From Syngnathus acus (lineage: Eukaryota; Chordata; Actinopteri; Syngnathiformes; Syngnathidae): a stretch of DNA of 64,000 bases. The notes beneath the pieces are model-generated. The model was not told where the DNA came from and ran no database searches. It saw nothing but the letters and a program-made list of their open reading frames with translations. This document shows positions 1 to 20,600 of the stretch, one piece after another (the first letter of the stretch is position 1; every line of letters begins with the position of its first letter). The stretch is taken from NCBI RefSeq assembly GCF_901709675.1, contig NC_051092.1, positions 7,320,491 to 7,384,490 on the forward strand, written 5' to 3'. A program made the translations under genes and the position numbers.

Positions 1-223
1 AGCGAGTAAAATCTACAAAACAAACTGACAAATAACTCGTTTTCAAATCAGACGAGTAAAAACTGGTCAAATATTTAAAAAAAAAAGATATTATTAAAAG
101 TGACGACAATTTGCAATTCTAGTAATGACACACGAATTTAATGCACAATTTGTCTTCGCGGGCCACATAAAATGATGTGGCGGGCCGTATCTGGCCCCCC
201 GGGCCTTGAGTTTGACACCTGTG
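1..223. mobile_element. hAT-type MITE, copy 1 (left end outside the window)
   Basis: This ends in the terminal inverted repeat tgagtttgacacctgtg and shares its interior (gacgagtaaaaactggtc, gcgggccacat, gggccttgag) with the three complete copies at 16475, 27511 and 29854. Its other end and target duplication are off the left edge. It sits in an intron of bmal2. Confidence 0.85.
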
Positions 224-333
224 ATATAGAATCATAAAATTATATAATAAATTTGATATATAATATAATAAATTCCCCAAATGTTTCACACAGAAAGTTT
301 GGAAAGTATTGAAGCACTGAAATTCCAGTTTAC

Positions 334-3300
334 CTTTGATCAACAAAGGTAAACTTGCCATCCATGGTATAGCGTGTGACGAACTCTGTGGGTTTGACCC
401 GGAAAGCTCCATTAACTTGCGGGGACGAGTTGGAGTGGATGCGCCCCACGGCGACCAGACAGCTGAAGTGAGAGCTATCCTGCTTATCTGCGTCGCACTG
501 GCCCTCTGCTTCCAGCTGACTGGAGTGCCAGCTACGCATGTAGCCTGTACAGTGGACTGTGCAGTATTTCTGCGACTCTAAGTGCACACAGATACAGACC
601 AAATTGAAATAGTACGTTGGGATATTAATACAGTGAAACCGCGATTTACGAATTTGTCCCGTGATCGTGTTCGTAGGTCAAAAGGTTCGCAAGCAGAAGG
701 GATTTTTCCCATAAGAACTTTACCTTGAAAGACGTAGACAGCTTGCTCTAGTCTAGGAGTAGGCGCTTGAGAGACAGTGGGCTGTGGGAGATGGCGAGTG
801 GGAGAATCCATGCACGTATGCTTAATTTCTACATTTGCGACACCCTCTTCTGACTACCCTCACATCTTTTTGATTAGGAGACATGATTGACTGTGTATGA
901 ACTTGTCAATATGCTAACACGCGGGGAAGGTAGGGTAGAGACACACGTCACCCGACATGCTCCGACAGTCGCTCACGGGTTCAGATGTCAAATTTGGTTC
1001 GTAATGGAGGCAAAAAAGTTTGGAGACTCCGGTTCGTAACTCGAAATGTTCGTAAGTAGAGTTTTCTCAGAACTTCAAAAGCAAAGAGGCAACATAAGGC
1101 AAACGGATTCACAGAATCACTTGACTACCTTTCTTTTTGGACGTGCTGGCTTGCAAGTCCTTCTCCTCAACTTTGAGGTTTTTGTTGCACTTCATGCGAT
1201 AGAAGAAGGAGCGCCGTGCACCTGAACACAATCGTGCTGCGCCCACTGGAAGGTCAGCCTGCACCTGCAAACCAGCTGTAGATACGACAGTATCACAAAT
1301 GTTCTCACGCGAACGCACACACTTAGGAAACAAAAATAATTCTTTTACTTTTTGCATCTATTAGCCGTTCCCGTGGGTACAGTTCAGAAGCCGACAGCTG
1401 CTCCTTTACTTTGCCTATGTCTTTAGGGTGGACATAATCAAAGAAGCTCTGTCCAATCAGTTCCACCTAGAGGGAAGAACCAAAATGTGTCAACCTAACC
1501 TACAATGATGACCAAGAAGTCAGAACCATAGTTTTAATTATTAACAGGGTATGGTGATAATAGATGTCACACCCCAGAACACATCACTAAATGGAAGTCA
1601 AGAATTCATTTTATACACAGACCATGGACTACGTTATGACAACTTGCACAATATAGAAGTTCAATTATTCTTTGTGCCTACAAAAATGTATATTTTGTTA
1701 ATTATTAATTGGGCAAGACGTTTATTATTGTTGTAGTAGTTTGCGGGCTTGTAGTACTGCATCGTCAAAATGGAGCACACACGATACAATTGTTTGATAA
1801 AGCCCTTGTATTGAATATCTGCATTCTTGTGGTTGTTGCTGATTGATGATGTGTACTCTGTTTTTAGGTGTGTCGCATTAAGTGTGTCAGGAGATGCTGC
1901 AGGTAGAGTAAAAATAAAAACAAACAAAACAGATAAAGCAAAAACAAGTGTTACCCGACTATAATTTAATATCTTCGTGATGGACTCAGAGACAAAAACA
2001 ATTTTCCCACGATCACAGCCGACTACAAACAGGAACCCATCCGCAGCCTGCCGACAACAAAAAAGAGAAAATCTGTACGGTGCGCCACTGTGAGAACATG
2101 GTCAAGACACCCTCACGTTACCAGAGAGACTACACATATGAAAAGCCCCCAAATTAGAATTAGTGGTGCTCCGATCATCAGCCAGAGATTGTGAAGGGCT
2201 AATTTTCCTGAAAAAGTACATGATCATCATATTAATCAATGCAAAACCCGGCCACTCACATCTCATGACGTACCCTCCCCCTTTTCTTAGCACTACACGG
2301 ACACATGGCAAACTACACATTAGGGCTGCTCGATTATGGGTAAAAATCATAATCACGATTATTCTGTTTAATATTGAAATCACGATGATGTTTTTGAAAT
2401 TGGAAAAGCATGTTAAAAGGTTTTATTTTGAAATCTAAGAAGAGAAAACCTAGCATCCTTGAACAAAAATAAACTGCCGTTCAAAACCATTCAATGGTTT
2501 TGAAATGAGCACGTTCACAAAAACGTCCATGGAGCAAAAATGTGCTACGTTCAGTTCACGTTTGTCCAAAATATGAACACTATAACACTGCCTGTTAATA
2601 CGGCCTACATCTCCACTCTAAACACATGCGGGGGCGTCGCTGTTGAGTTGCGCATGCACGTCTCAGAACAGAAACACCAAATAATCGTTTGGCCTCGATT
2701 ATATTAATTTTGAGATCATCTGAAGCCAAAATCGTGATTATTAGAATGTGATTGATTGGGGAGCCCTAATACACACACATGTTGCAGTGCAAAGATTTTG
2801 CGACTTAAGAATGTGCGGTGATCAGGATCGGAATCGGTTGAGCTCACTGGTGGATGATCGTTAAAACCCTGATCGGAACACCCCTAATTAGAATAAAGCA
2901 TGGCAGGTTAGTGCAAATGAAGTCAGATGGCTACCTTTAAGATAAGGTCTTGGAGCTCCTCATCAGGCAGGAATGACGGTTTATAGTTGGTGTCAGAAAA
3001 AGAGCTTGCAGAACCTGGAGTGTGGGAGAATTCAAAACCATTCGAAAATAAGTGAATCATGCTGCTTAATTCTTATTCCACAAACACAATATTAATCAGA
3101 ATGCCGTGTTTAGACTAGTCGGGGCACATACGACATATTCTAAAGAAAATTTGTGGACTGACTTTGCCTTTAAAAAAATACTTAAAATATACAGTATATA
3201 GTCTATCACAATTTTTCACATATTACAAGTAGATCTGTAATGGAGATTTAATCTACCACATTAAAAGGGGTCCACTGTAAATCCTATTCCTAGATTTCAC

Positions 3301-6300
3301 ATTTCATTCTCTTAATATTCTGGGAATTATGAATAAGTGGTGAAAACAATACGGGACATCCCAAAACACATTCCAAATATAATTCATCTATATTTATAGG
3401 GAGTGATGATTCATTCCGAGTAATATCTGGTACCTCTGAGGGATTTGAGGTGCTGAACGGCCATTCTGAGCACAGTGAGTTTGTCCAGCTTCCGAGACAT
3501 TGGGTTACATGTTGGAATCAAGTCTGACAGCTTGTCAATGAGCGTGTTCATTTTGTCCCGCCTTCGTTTTTCTATTTGGCTGTGTGGCTCCCTGCATAGA
3601 CAAACAATGATGTTTTCTTTTACCCCAGGAGCGCAACAGCATATTCCACATTTGTTTGGGATGTGTGGTGTCAAAAGTGGTGTTTACTACCTGAAACATT
3701 TCATTTTGGCATGTTGATCCTCTCCATCTGTGCTGTAGAGAAAAAAAACCTTTCAATTTGACATTATATTATTATAAAATGGTGTAAAAAACAAAAAAAG
3801 AAACACTGTAAAATGCAGACCACACCTCAATATTTAGTACGGCACACACAATATTTTGATTAAATTATTTTCAAAAGTTTCCAACAAAGTGGAAATTTTA
3901 TGCATTTCTTGATTTGAACGCAGCAGCGGGGTTGTTTTTAGCTACCAATATTGGAATCAGTTATCGGTCGGGCTCTAGTATACATTTCCCAGATAGATAG
4001 GTTCAGTACAATTACATGTGCACTCGCACGTGAACACCTACTCGTTTTGATCCTCTTCCATATCTGCATTGAGGATGGGGGTCAATCTTGTTTCCCTAAG
4101 AAGATGAAGAAACAGAGACAATAGTCATCATCGGCAGTCATTTTATTAATTTGTGTTTACTAAAGGAAACAAAATTGATAACATACTGTGTGTAGTCTTA
4201 CTTACTGGTTGTCCACACTGCCCTTTCGCTTCCGGGGCATTTCCATGCTCAAAGACATGCCAACCATCGAGGATGGATTCATCAGGCTGGGTAGAGGGAT
4301 GCAGTTCATTTGGTTTTCCTCAACCAGCACATCATCTAGGAGGGAAAAAACAGAGCAAGCTGCAGGTGGATGGAAATGCCGCATGAACGGGAGCTCCCAG
4401 AAGTCGAATGTTTCTCGGTGTAGAAAACTTCAAATTTCTGTCATCTTTGTAATATTTTGGGAAATCTCAATACAGTTGAAGCTCGATTTTACATGGATTT
4501 CACCATTTTGTATTCCCATAGCTCGAGGGCAGTCTTTGTCACAGCTAATACAATTCCGCACATCCTCTGATGACAGGTAATCACTGATGTATGTTTAAAC
4601 ATTCTGGATGCTTCTCTGTGGTTGCAAAATGGAGCGCTGTTGCGACATCTTCTTGTCAAACGACTTGAAATTAGTCACGGAAATTAAATCACTTGCGCTA
4701 AGGTTGTGTGTTGTTTTCCAAATGCTATAAAGTTAGTGCTCACAGTTAAAAAGAAAATGTATGTATTTACGATGAAAAAAATTGGGGTCCATGACTAAAC
4801 CGCGTTAGACAGAAAGTCAAGTCAAATCAAACCAAACCAAACCACATAGAGTCGAGCTTCAGCTGTATTATAGTAATGCAATATATATCGACTACACATA
4901 TTGGGGAATACAGGGGTGACATTGATGACAGTGCAGAGATCAATAAGATTCAATGTTTAAAAAATACTTCTATTGTGTACATTTTCCATAGTTTAACAGT
5001 AAGAGGATCATCTATTAGGCAACAAACCAGGGGTTGTCTCGAGTCATAAATCTCCTCCATCTGAAAAGAGTGAAAATCGTGGCTTGCCAAGTGTTCAAAG
5101 AAAAGCTTGCATGCGAGAATATTATTGGACACAGATGTCGATGAGTGAATGCAGGCACTGCCAGCGGGATACTAAAGCTTAGCTTCAGTGGTTGAGGCGC
5201 TCACAGGCTACACATGACACTATACATACACTAGCCTGCACCTCTTCAACACAGATGAATCTTTCCCCCCAAAGCCATCCATCCAGCAATCTTCTATGGC
5301 AGAGATTTCCAAAGTGTGGGGTATCTATCACAAATTGTATAGTGGGAGTAGGTTCAGGAACTTTGGAGGCAGAGGCTGCAGTGGTAAACAAAATTGTTAT
5401 GATGATTGTGATGCTAAAATAGTTTTGACATACTATAGTTAATGTTTAAATGTCAGAGATTAATATTACATACCCCTAATAATCTATTGCCCTTTCTGCA
5501 AATGCGTCTAAAATGTCAAAATGGCTAAGAGGTTCGGTTTTCTAAAATATTTGTTCACACAGCCTTCATACATGTTAAGATTTTATTGCAATCGAGTATA
5601 ATAAGCGTCACATAAGGACTTGTTTCAATGTTACTGGATCACCCGCCCCCAAATAAATGCATGTATTTGGCAAGCTACTAAGGCTCAAATAAGAGAACGG
5701 CACGAGATAAACCAAATGCAGGCAAAATCCATGACCTCTATTTTTAGCTCTTTTCCACGCTGTGACCCAAATAGTAATTAAAAGATCATCTGCTTGATAA
5801 CTAGGTTATAGAAATGATTGGGCATCCCTACATGCATAATCCTGGTCTCTACATTGATAGCTCATAACCATGAATGAACATTCTACTGAAGTCATATCTG
5901 CTGTTTCCAACCCCAAAGACTCACTTAGTTAGTTTATACAAAAATCCTCAGTGTATTGACTCGCAGTGCAGCGACTGATCCAATCAACTGCTATTTTTAT
6001 TTTTTTATGGTCGTTGAATTGTTTAGATACCCTGTTTAATTTAAAATTGTCCATATACTCAAAATTACAGCCTCCCAAGCAAAAAATATTCTCCGATTTT
6101 TTGTAGTCATTCTTGAATGCAGACTGATTATGTTTGCGTTTTCTTTTTAATGTTTCTGAATACAGGGATATAAATTAAAATCACTGAAAAAAATCTGATT
6201 CATCAACAAAATTAGGTATGAACGAGAATCGATACCAAATATCGGTGCCGATACCACCTTTATTACAAGCCGCCCATTTGTAACCTTTTTACGATCAGGA

Positions 6301-7142
6301 ACTGGAAATCGGAAGAATCGAAAATTGCCATAAATTTAAAATGCGATTTTAATTCTTTATACCCTTATATTAGTGCATGTCAAAATATGACTTAAGTGCA
6401 TTCTGTACAAGATAAAAACAAATCTGTTGGGCTGTCACAAAATTATGTGAGACCCTAGCGTGTAAAATTGACAGTGAATACATTTTTGACATGCAGGTAT
6501 GTCCAGCTGCGATATGAAACAGAATTATGATTTTTCATGAATTTTAATCACAAAGTGTTGGGGGTTTGTTAACTTTAAACTGGCCGCCTTAACGTGATAT
6601 ATTGATCATTTGATTCGATGGTGTACATACGTATAATAAATATGAAGTCAGCATAAGTGGTATTTAAACATCCAGTCCTAACATGGGGGGAAAAAAGCTC
6701 GAATGGGTACTTTTGAGATCCGATAAACAGGCCTTGCTACAATGCTAGGCTAACATTCATTTGATTTTGCTCGTCTTTCAGACTGCTCACGCTTTCATTT
6801 CAAATGGAATTATGACAGATCGACACGGTCTTGTTAGGCAGAAGTGTCTATAAATGTGAAAGATAGTTAAGCGTTGCATAAAGAGTCGAAAGGGTGACTT
6901 GGCTCTACTGATCTACTGACCTACTTTTGGAATCAGCGCAAACTTACGGTCACCGTTGCGGAATAAACAAGCGGAACGGCAACGCTTATCACGCTCGCCA
7001 GAAAAATCCCTACGCGACACGTTGAGCCTGGACGCAGCAAACAATCAAATTAGGGAGAATTGCATTAAATGATTGAATAACCTCTTGCTTCGTCGTCCGT
7101 TGTGTCACCGCCGTCGGCGGCAGTATGCTTGGCCGCCGCCAT
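334..7142 (-). CDS. bmal2: BMAL2/ARNTL2-type bHLH-PAS clock transcription factor, 5' ten coding exons (partial)
   Basis: This is the positive-arm circadian transcription factor that dimerises with CLOCK-type partners on E-boxes in the nucleus. Exons, 5' to 3' on the minus strand: 7142-7082, 4335-4206, 4095-4042, 3732-3691, 3591-3434, 3014-2935, 2047-1955, 1466-1349, 1275-1129, 577-334. All phases close, giving 375 codons plus 2 nt before the left edge. The start ATG is at 7142 (MAAAK...). The basic helix-loop-helix lies near residues 97-150 ([13 protein letters not shown], then [15 protein letters not shown]). PAS-A begins near 170 ([24 protein letters not shown]), followed by [10 protein letters not shown] and the start of PAS-B ([10 protein letters not shown]). 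PAS-B and the transactivation tail lie outside the window. [16 protein letters not shown] and KPTEFVTR resemble BMAL2 more than BMAL1. Exon 1 is least certain because its donor (GTTATT) is weak, but its phase and alanine-rich start fit BMAL2. Confidence 0.9.
631..1070. mobile_element. MITE-like element with acagtgaaa.../...gtaagtagag termini
   Basis: The segment starts cagtgaaaccgcgatttacg after a TA and ends with imperfect inverted sequence (ttcgtaagtagagttttctc). Its interior around 970-1015 (gtcgctcacgggtt, ttggttcgtaa, ggaggcaaaaaa) recurs in the shorter element at 35743-35927, so both belong to one family. It lies in the bmal2 intron between the exons at 334-577 and 1129-1275. Confidence 0.6.
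2321..2768. mobile_element. MITE with tagggct... terminal inverted repeats
   Basis: This begins tagggctgctcgattatgg and ends attgattggggagcccta, an imperfect terminal inverted repeat pair. The interior carries cgattatt/aatcgtgatt stretches typical of short non-autonomous hAT-like elements in fish. No clean target duplication was found and there is no coding capacity. It lies in a bmal2 intron. Confidence 0.55.
6917..6927 (-). promoter_or_regulatory. RORE (ROR/REV-ERB response element) in bmal2 intron 1
   Basis: The minus strand reads AAAGTAGGTCA, a perfect match to the WAWNTRGGTCA consensus bound by ROR activators and REV-ERB repressors. It lies about 155 bp downstream of the end of coding exon 1. 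In mammalian BMAL1, ROREs near the first exon drive rhythmic transcription through this loop; a similar role here is inference. Confidence 0.5.
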
Positions 7143-7385
7143 GGCTGAAGCCGGTGCGCTGGGGCCCACGACTCCACGGCATAGATGAGGCGCTCGAATT
7201 GCGTCGGAGATCGCCTTCTGTCTTTACCAAGACGAGGAGTTAAATAAACAACGAAAGACACATTGTTTGCAGCTGTCCAGCTTTTATACGATGAATACAG
7301 AGAAATCGTCTCGGAAAAGCGAGCGCGGAAGAGATGGCACTTGTCTCCTCCTACCGGATCACCACCGTATTTCCCTCCTGTCACG
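6940..7385 (-). promoter_or_regulatory. CpG-rich first-exon and promoter region of bmal2
   Basis: This segment is much richer in G+C and CpG than the surrounding AT-rich DNA, for example the repeated gccgcc/ccgtcgg motifs around 7100-7150. It contains the predicted start codon at 7142, so the 5' UTR and core promoter should lie at higher coordinates, about 7143-7385. No TATA box is evident, as expected for a CpG-island promoter. The transcription start cannot be placed from sequence. Confidence 0.5.
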
Positions 7386-10220
7386 CCACTCCAACACTCA
7401 GAAAGTCATTGTTTTCATTATTTGTCATGACTGAAGTAATAAACTTGATTAAAGTCAAACTACTAGTGTATTTTATTGCGCCGTTATAGTAGGAGAAGGA
7501 TGAACTATATACCTATGAACGGTATTTCCTCATGGAGACAGCCATAACAATGTACACTGCTAATATAGTATTTCTTTCAAAACACTTCATAAAACGATTT
7601 GGCCTGATAATACTGTATTCAAATATTGATGCATACTGATCAAATATATTACGTATTTACTGGCAATTATTTTAATAATTCATGCTTATCTATATATTTC
7701 ACATTCTTCATTAGAAACGGTTAATTTCAGTTGGCGTTTGGTACACAATATTAATGTAATTTTACTTGAAATTTGTATTTCACAATTAGAACCGAAACTA
7801 TATCTACACACAGCAATGTATTGAATTAATTTATTATTAATTCATGATAATATGCCTTTTGTAAATGTATTAAAAATGAAAAAAAAAAAAAAAGAAGCGA
7901 TTTGCATGTCTGCTCGGGGTTCCAGTTTCTCATGTGGCCCTTCTGCAAATTTAATTGCCCAGCCCTGGGCTATATCGTTGTGTGCTTCCCTAATGACCTG
8001 TCCAGGGTATTAAATCTGATTTTATCCCATGTCAGCTAGGTTGGGCTCCTTCATTGTTATCATTGAATAATAAGACAAATAATGTCACATTCAATGGCAG
8101 CACTCACTTAAATTATCAGTTCACAACTCTTATTCTGAGATATTATGTGTTTAGATTATCAAACTACTGCTGGTCAGAGGCATACATTGTACTGCAGTGG
8201 CTTCAGGGCTGCATTAATCTCGCAACACTTCTCACGCTGACCACAAGATGGTAGACTAGTAATGTTATGAAACCACGGCTCTGAGTCCATTTCACAATTT
8301 TTAAGTTTATTTGATGTGAAGTGAATTTGGTAAACTGTTCTGTCATTTGAATAAGTAGTACAAATTTATTCAGTTTTATTTAATTTGCCAGGAAGCATTA
8401 TTTATTATTTACAAATAAACTGTTGTGTCATTTGAACAAGTAGTACAAATTTATTCAGTTTTATTTAATTTGCCAGGAAGCATTATTTATTATTTACAAA
8501 TAAACCTGTTCTGTCATTTGAATAAGTAGTACAAATTTATTCAGTTTTATTTAATTTGCCAGGAAGAGAGGAAAATTTTATTATTTACAAATAATATAAT
8601 TTTCCTCTATCTATGCCAGCGATTTGCAATTAAATGCTTTTTCGTTACACGGCACATGATAGTAAATCGATTTGTGTATGAATTAAGACAGGATCATCAT
8701 TATTTTAATATCATATATAAATATCTATCTATTAATCTCTTCTGAGGTCTTCCTCTTGCTCTCTGGTTGGGAAACACTGCTTTAGCGAATCACCTACATA
8801 CAGTTTGGATGAATTAACCTAATCAAAAAGTAATAAATAAAGACACGAAATGATGTAAGAAATAAAGTATACCAGTTTCCTCTCTTTCAATTTTTCAACA
8901 CCAAACCTATCCAACAACATGTATTAAGACACAGTTATGCTGTAAATGTTTTTTCTCACATTGCTCACAAAAAGTTGGCCGCATACAAAATGTCAATCAT
9001 TTGAAATGTTCCGTTTCTTGAGCTGGAGAATTCAGAAACAAATGGACCCCCCTGTTTTTCTTTTTAAATTATATTCAGACAAAGCAGACAAGTTTCGATA
9101 AAAATTCAGCATTGGAGTAGCGTATGTAATAATAAACTTAATAATGTCTCGTGAAAAAGGGGTCTTTTGTTGCCTTTTCATTTAGAAGTCAGGCAAAATG
9201 ATAAAATAGCAGCCATGGTAACGCTTCACCATTATGAGGTCTAGTTCTAGTTCACTTCCCCCCAGTGTTGTTCCTGTTGGCTATGCCAAGTGGATGTGTG
9301 ATGTACCAAAGCTACTCTGTCTATTTGCACAATATTAAGGCTATGTCAATCATATCAAGGCTAAATAGTCTGCAAGTGGCTGGCTGTCTATTCTCACCTA
9401 AAGTCGTTACCAAATGGCAGATACACAACAGAAGATGGACAAATATTAAAGCTGTGTTTGCCAGCAGGCAAAACAATTGCTCTGTGTTGACGTAACAACG
9501 TCTCTCACTTGACTAAGAGACTTGTTGAAGTTGGAACATCCCTAATTTCAAAACATTATTAAGTGAAATCAATGCAAATAATATAATAATGACTGTAGCA
9601 ATACACCGTAGCAAATAATATAATTCCCATTTAGGAACATGTACTTTGGTCTCGCCAATCTCATGCAATTTTGGTCTTGTCAATCTCATGCATCTTTCAT
9701 TGTTCACCTGACTGGCTGAGATCAGATGAACTCACAGAGATGACGGTGGCGCGAAATAGTGATATATAGATGGTGACGATAAATAGGATGAGAACGGAGT
9801 GAGCGAGGGGTTGGACAACACTTGCACCTCCTTTCTGGGAGTATATGACATGGAGAGATAGCACAAAGGTGTGCCTTCAGTTTAGCTGTGTATGAAAATG
9901 ATCTCTTGAAGCCGTTAAACTAAAAACTGGATCCAGTGCTTTCATATGCGCTCGACTTACAGACAAGTCCTTCTCTCAAATGGAACATCTCGAAGATGAA
10001 ACTGGCACTAAGGGGTACGCCAACATCACCAAGCCCTCCCTCTACCTCACTGAGACCCACTGAATTATTGGACTGAGTGGTTTGGTAACGGGCTTTATAT
10101 CCACTTAAAGGTGGATCCAAATCTTTGGGCCGCAAGCTCACCAAGAATGGAGATCATCTAGTGGATTTTTCAGGATTCAGAAGTATCAAGACACATTAGG
10201 AAAAAAAAAAAGACACCAAC
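7143..10220. other. Divergent intergenic gap between bmal2 and slc17a8
   Basis: The two genes point away from each other across about 3.1 kb. Apart from the CpG-rich bmal2 start and a tandem repeat at 8335-8595, the gap is AT-rich with only short chance ORFs. It must hold both promoters and the slc17a8 5' UTR, but no core promoter element could be assigned. A 25-bp near-duplicate (ttggtctcgccaatctcatg) occurs at 9645-9695. Confidence 0.6.
8335..8595. repeat. Three tandem copies of an approximately 85-bp unit
   Basis: The unit beginning ctgttctgtcatttgaa starts at about 8335, 8420 and 8506. Each copy contains agtagtacaaatttattcag and ttaatttgccaggaag. The third copy diverges at its 3' end (agagaggaaaattttatt). 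The high identity implies recent local duplication. Confidence 0.85.
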
Positions 10221-17602
<7,382 letters not shown>

Positions 17603-20600
17603 GCAGCTCTGTGGAGGTTAAGACCTTCACACTTTACACCTGTGGAATTCAAGCATAATGTCCTTCAAAAACGTTCATCAATTTATATGAAAGCACCTGT
17701 TTAAGAGTGAAGACTTGTGTTTGAAAGCAATTCATCACAAAAGAAGAAATGTTGTATCTCGATCATGATTTTAATAATAATAATAATAATAATAAATTCA
17801 TTGTAATAATCCGAAACAAGAGCTGTAACAAAAACTGTGACTTCACAAAAATGATAACTCTCATTTTTGATTAACACGATTAGATAGAGGCAGGACGGTG
17901 AAGTTGTGGCTACCCTGTCGAATTTCAATCTTCTTGTCTGGCATTCACAAACATCAATTAAATGGAGTTACTTAATTAAAGACTCAAATTGTCCATATGT
18001 GTGAATGTGAATGGTTGTTTGTGTATTAGTATCTATCTTGTGACTGACTAGCAAGTACGTACTTAAGATGGCAACCCGCCTCTCGCCACTCAGCCAAATG
18101 GGTTAAGGCTCCAACTCACCAATGACACTTAATGAACTTAAAAAAAAATGGATGGACTATCAGAGAGGTATGTATTTGTTTGAGTTTTGGAAAGAGACAC
18201 AATGGAGTGCAGTACATCACCTCAACTAAAACTATAACAATTATAAACAGAAACACAAATTATGAAATCGATACACCTGTCAAAGACATTCAAAAGTGAG
18301 CATTCTTCGTTTTGATACAGTACCTCGTGTGATCTTGGCTCATTTGACTAGTGTATTCGTGAAAGTATACTATAAGGTGGTATTTGATGAGTGCTTTTCT
18401 TTTCTGAAAGTACAACAAAACTGTCCCTATCTCTGACTGTTTATATTTGTAGGTGTTTACATTTTGCTATTTTTTTAAGGCTGAAGATGGCTCTGTTTCC
18501 CATCACAGTGTGGTAAACATCCTTTGTCTTATCTATGTTCATACAGTGCTTCAAAATAATTACTTGACAGGATATTCTTCACTGGTGTCACACATACAGT
18601 GTTCTTTTTTTTTTTTTTTAATAACCTGCTTTTTGAGACAATATTATTATTGATCATTCTTGTTGTGCTAAAGTCCTTGTGTTCTCGTGTGTCTGTGTAT
18701 CTTTAACCCTGACCCTCACACTACATGGACGGGTAGAAAAAAAATAGCCTTTCAGCTTTTTGTCAATGTTAGATGTACAGTTGTAACTGTCCCTTCACAG
18801 AGTCCAGCACTGGTGGCTTGTTCCCAAACACAAACCACAGAGTCCAGCAGCCAATGGCAAAGGTTCTGTTTATTCCAGAGAGACTTTTCTGTTGACTCAG
18901 AACAACGCCATTGAATGGAGCAACAGCCCATCAATGATTAAACTATTGTTTATGGGGAATATTGAGGGGGGGGAAAAAAGAAATGTCTCATCCTATGGTC
19001 GCGTGGACAAGCAGAGAGACAAGGAAAAGGATACAGTTAGATGCAGTCCACAATTATTTAGGCATTATTGTATTTTTATCCACTTGCGCAAAGGTCAAGT
19101 GTTGAAGTTTAGGTTTAATTCAAGAGCCTTGTATCATTTTTTTCAATTACAGCTGTTGAATTAATTTCATGACTACTTTGCCGCCATTTTCAAGTATTTG
19201 GGCAAATGAGTTGCATCTGAGAAGTCGCTTATGATGACTTGAAATAATGATAGTAATAAAAATATAATCAAAATAAATATAATGTGTTTCTATAAAGTGC
19301 TTCACTGTTGGTTTTTAACTCCGACTTGAGTGTGCTCTGCACATACTAAGTGGATGCACTGTATGTTCCTTGTATGTGTTTGTGTATGTGGGTGGGATAC
19401 TCTGATTACCAGAGACTACATGCGATAGCCTCTCAGTCTTTTTGAGATAAAGAGAGGCTTTTTTTGGCAAGTGTGTTTCAGCGGGTTTGGGGGTGGTGGG
19501 GTATGAGGACAGGGATGGACAGTTTAATTAATAACCACCATCCTTTTCTCCCTGACCTTAGCTGGTCGCACATGCTTTAACCGAAGCTCAGACACAAGCA
19601 TGGTGCATTAGGAAATATTAATGGGTGCTGTTTAATTAACAGTGTGGACATCTGAAAACGCAGGGAACAAAGAGATTCAAATAGTGGGACTCATTCAGCG
19701 AGGAGAAGGTAAGGACCAATCGCGCATGTTTCATGATGGTGAGCCCACGTGTGTCCAAAAGTGTGTGCTTGGTGGCGGATGAGGTGTCGAGCTGCTGTGT
19801 GGGCAGTGGGTTGCAGTAGGATCCCTTGGGAAATTATTTTAGTTCATCAAGTATTGTTACTGATGGCATATAAAGTCTATAGACAAACTCGAACACATTT
19901 GAATGCCGGAAAGGAATGAACTTTCAAACTTGCTGTGCTTTGCTGTGCTGGTGTATGTTGACATTATGTTATGGCATGATTTGTTAAAATGAACATAAGA
20001 AAACTAAAGTTGGCTAGATTAAGAGTCAAAGCATTGTCACAATAATGACCAATTTGTTGCGTAAAAATCAGTGCAGTTTTCTCAGTGCATATGAATCCAA
20101 AACAAAAAAATAAACCAATGGCTCAATCAAAATGCATTTGGATATTTTATTCATCATACTGTACCAGTGTGAGGATGACATCCGAGTAATCCGACTGGAC
20201 GCCTAGAGCTGTGATCGTGTTACGACATAATTGATTTTTTGTGTGAAATTTTGGCTTGGATCATCCCGTAGAATTGTGCGATATTTCACAACCATTAAGA
20301 GGAAGTCATTGTCTACCCCTATCAAGGTGGGCTCATATTTTATTCATTAAGTTTGAGTACCTCTATCATGCAGTTGAGTTAAGGATGATAAAAAAGACTA
20401 AACGTTTTCATTTCCTAAGAGGAGAACAATACACTGAGGACTACAGTTGTGACAAATAAATCACAGCATGTCATAGAAACTCCCGGGTTCCATAAATAAT
20501 CTCCCATGTGGTGTCAGGAGCATTCCGATTGGAGTCTCAATATGTGCAAATATAATGCCTTGACATCACTGCTTTTTTTATTCTCATGGATATGAAAACA

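Noticed and set aside
119-412. 97-aa minus-strand ORF
   Set aside because: It lies largely within the hAT MITE; the part overlapping 334-412 is in the wrong frame for the bmal2 exon.
5000-5062. Minus-strand ATG directly after an AG acceptor ([10 protein letters not shown]), considered as the bmal2 start exon
   Set aside because: No donor of fair quality ends it in the phase needed by the exon at 4206-4335, whereas the CpG-rich exon at 7082-7142 fits phase and the alanine-rich BMAL2 start.
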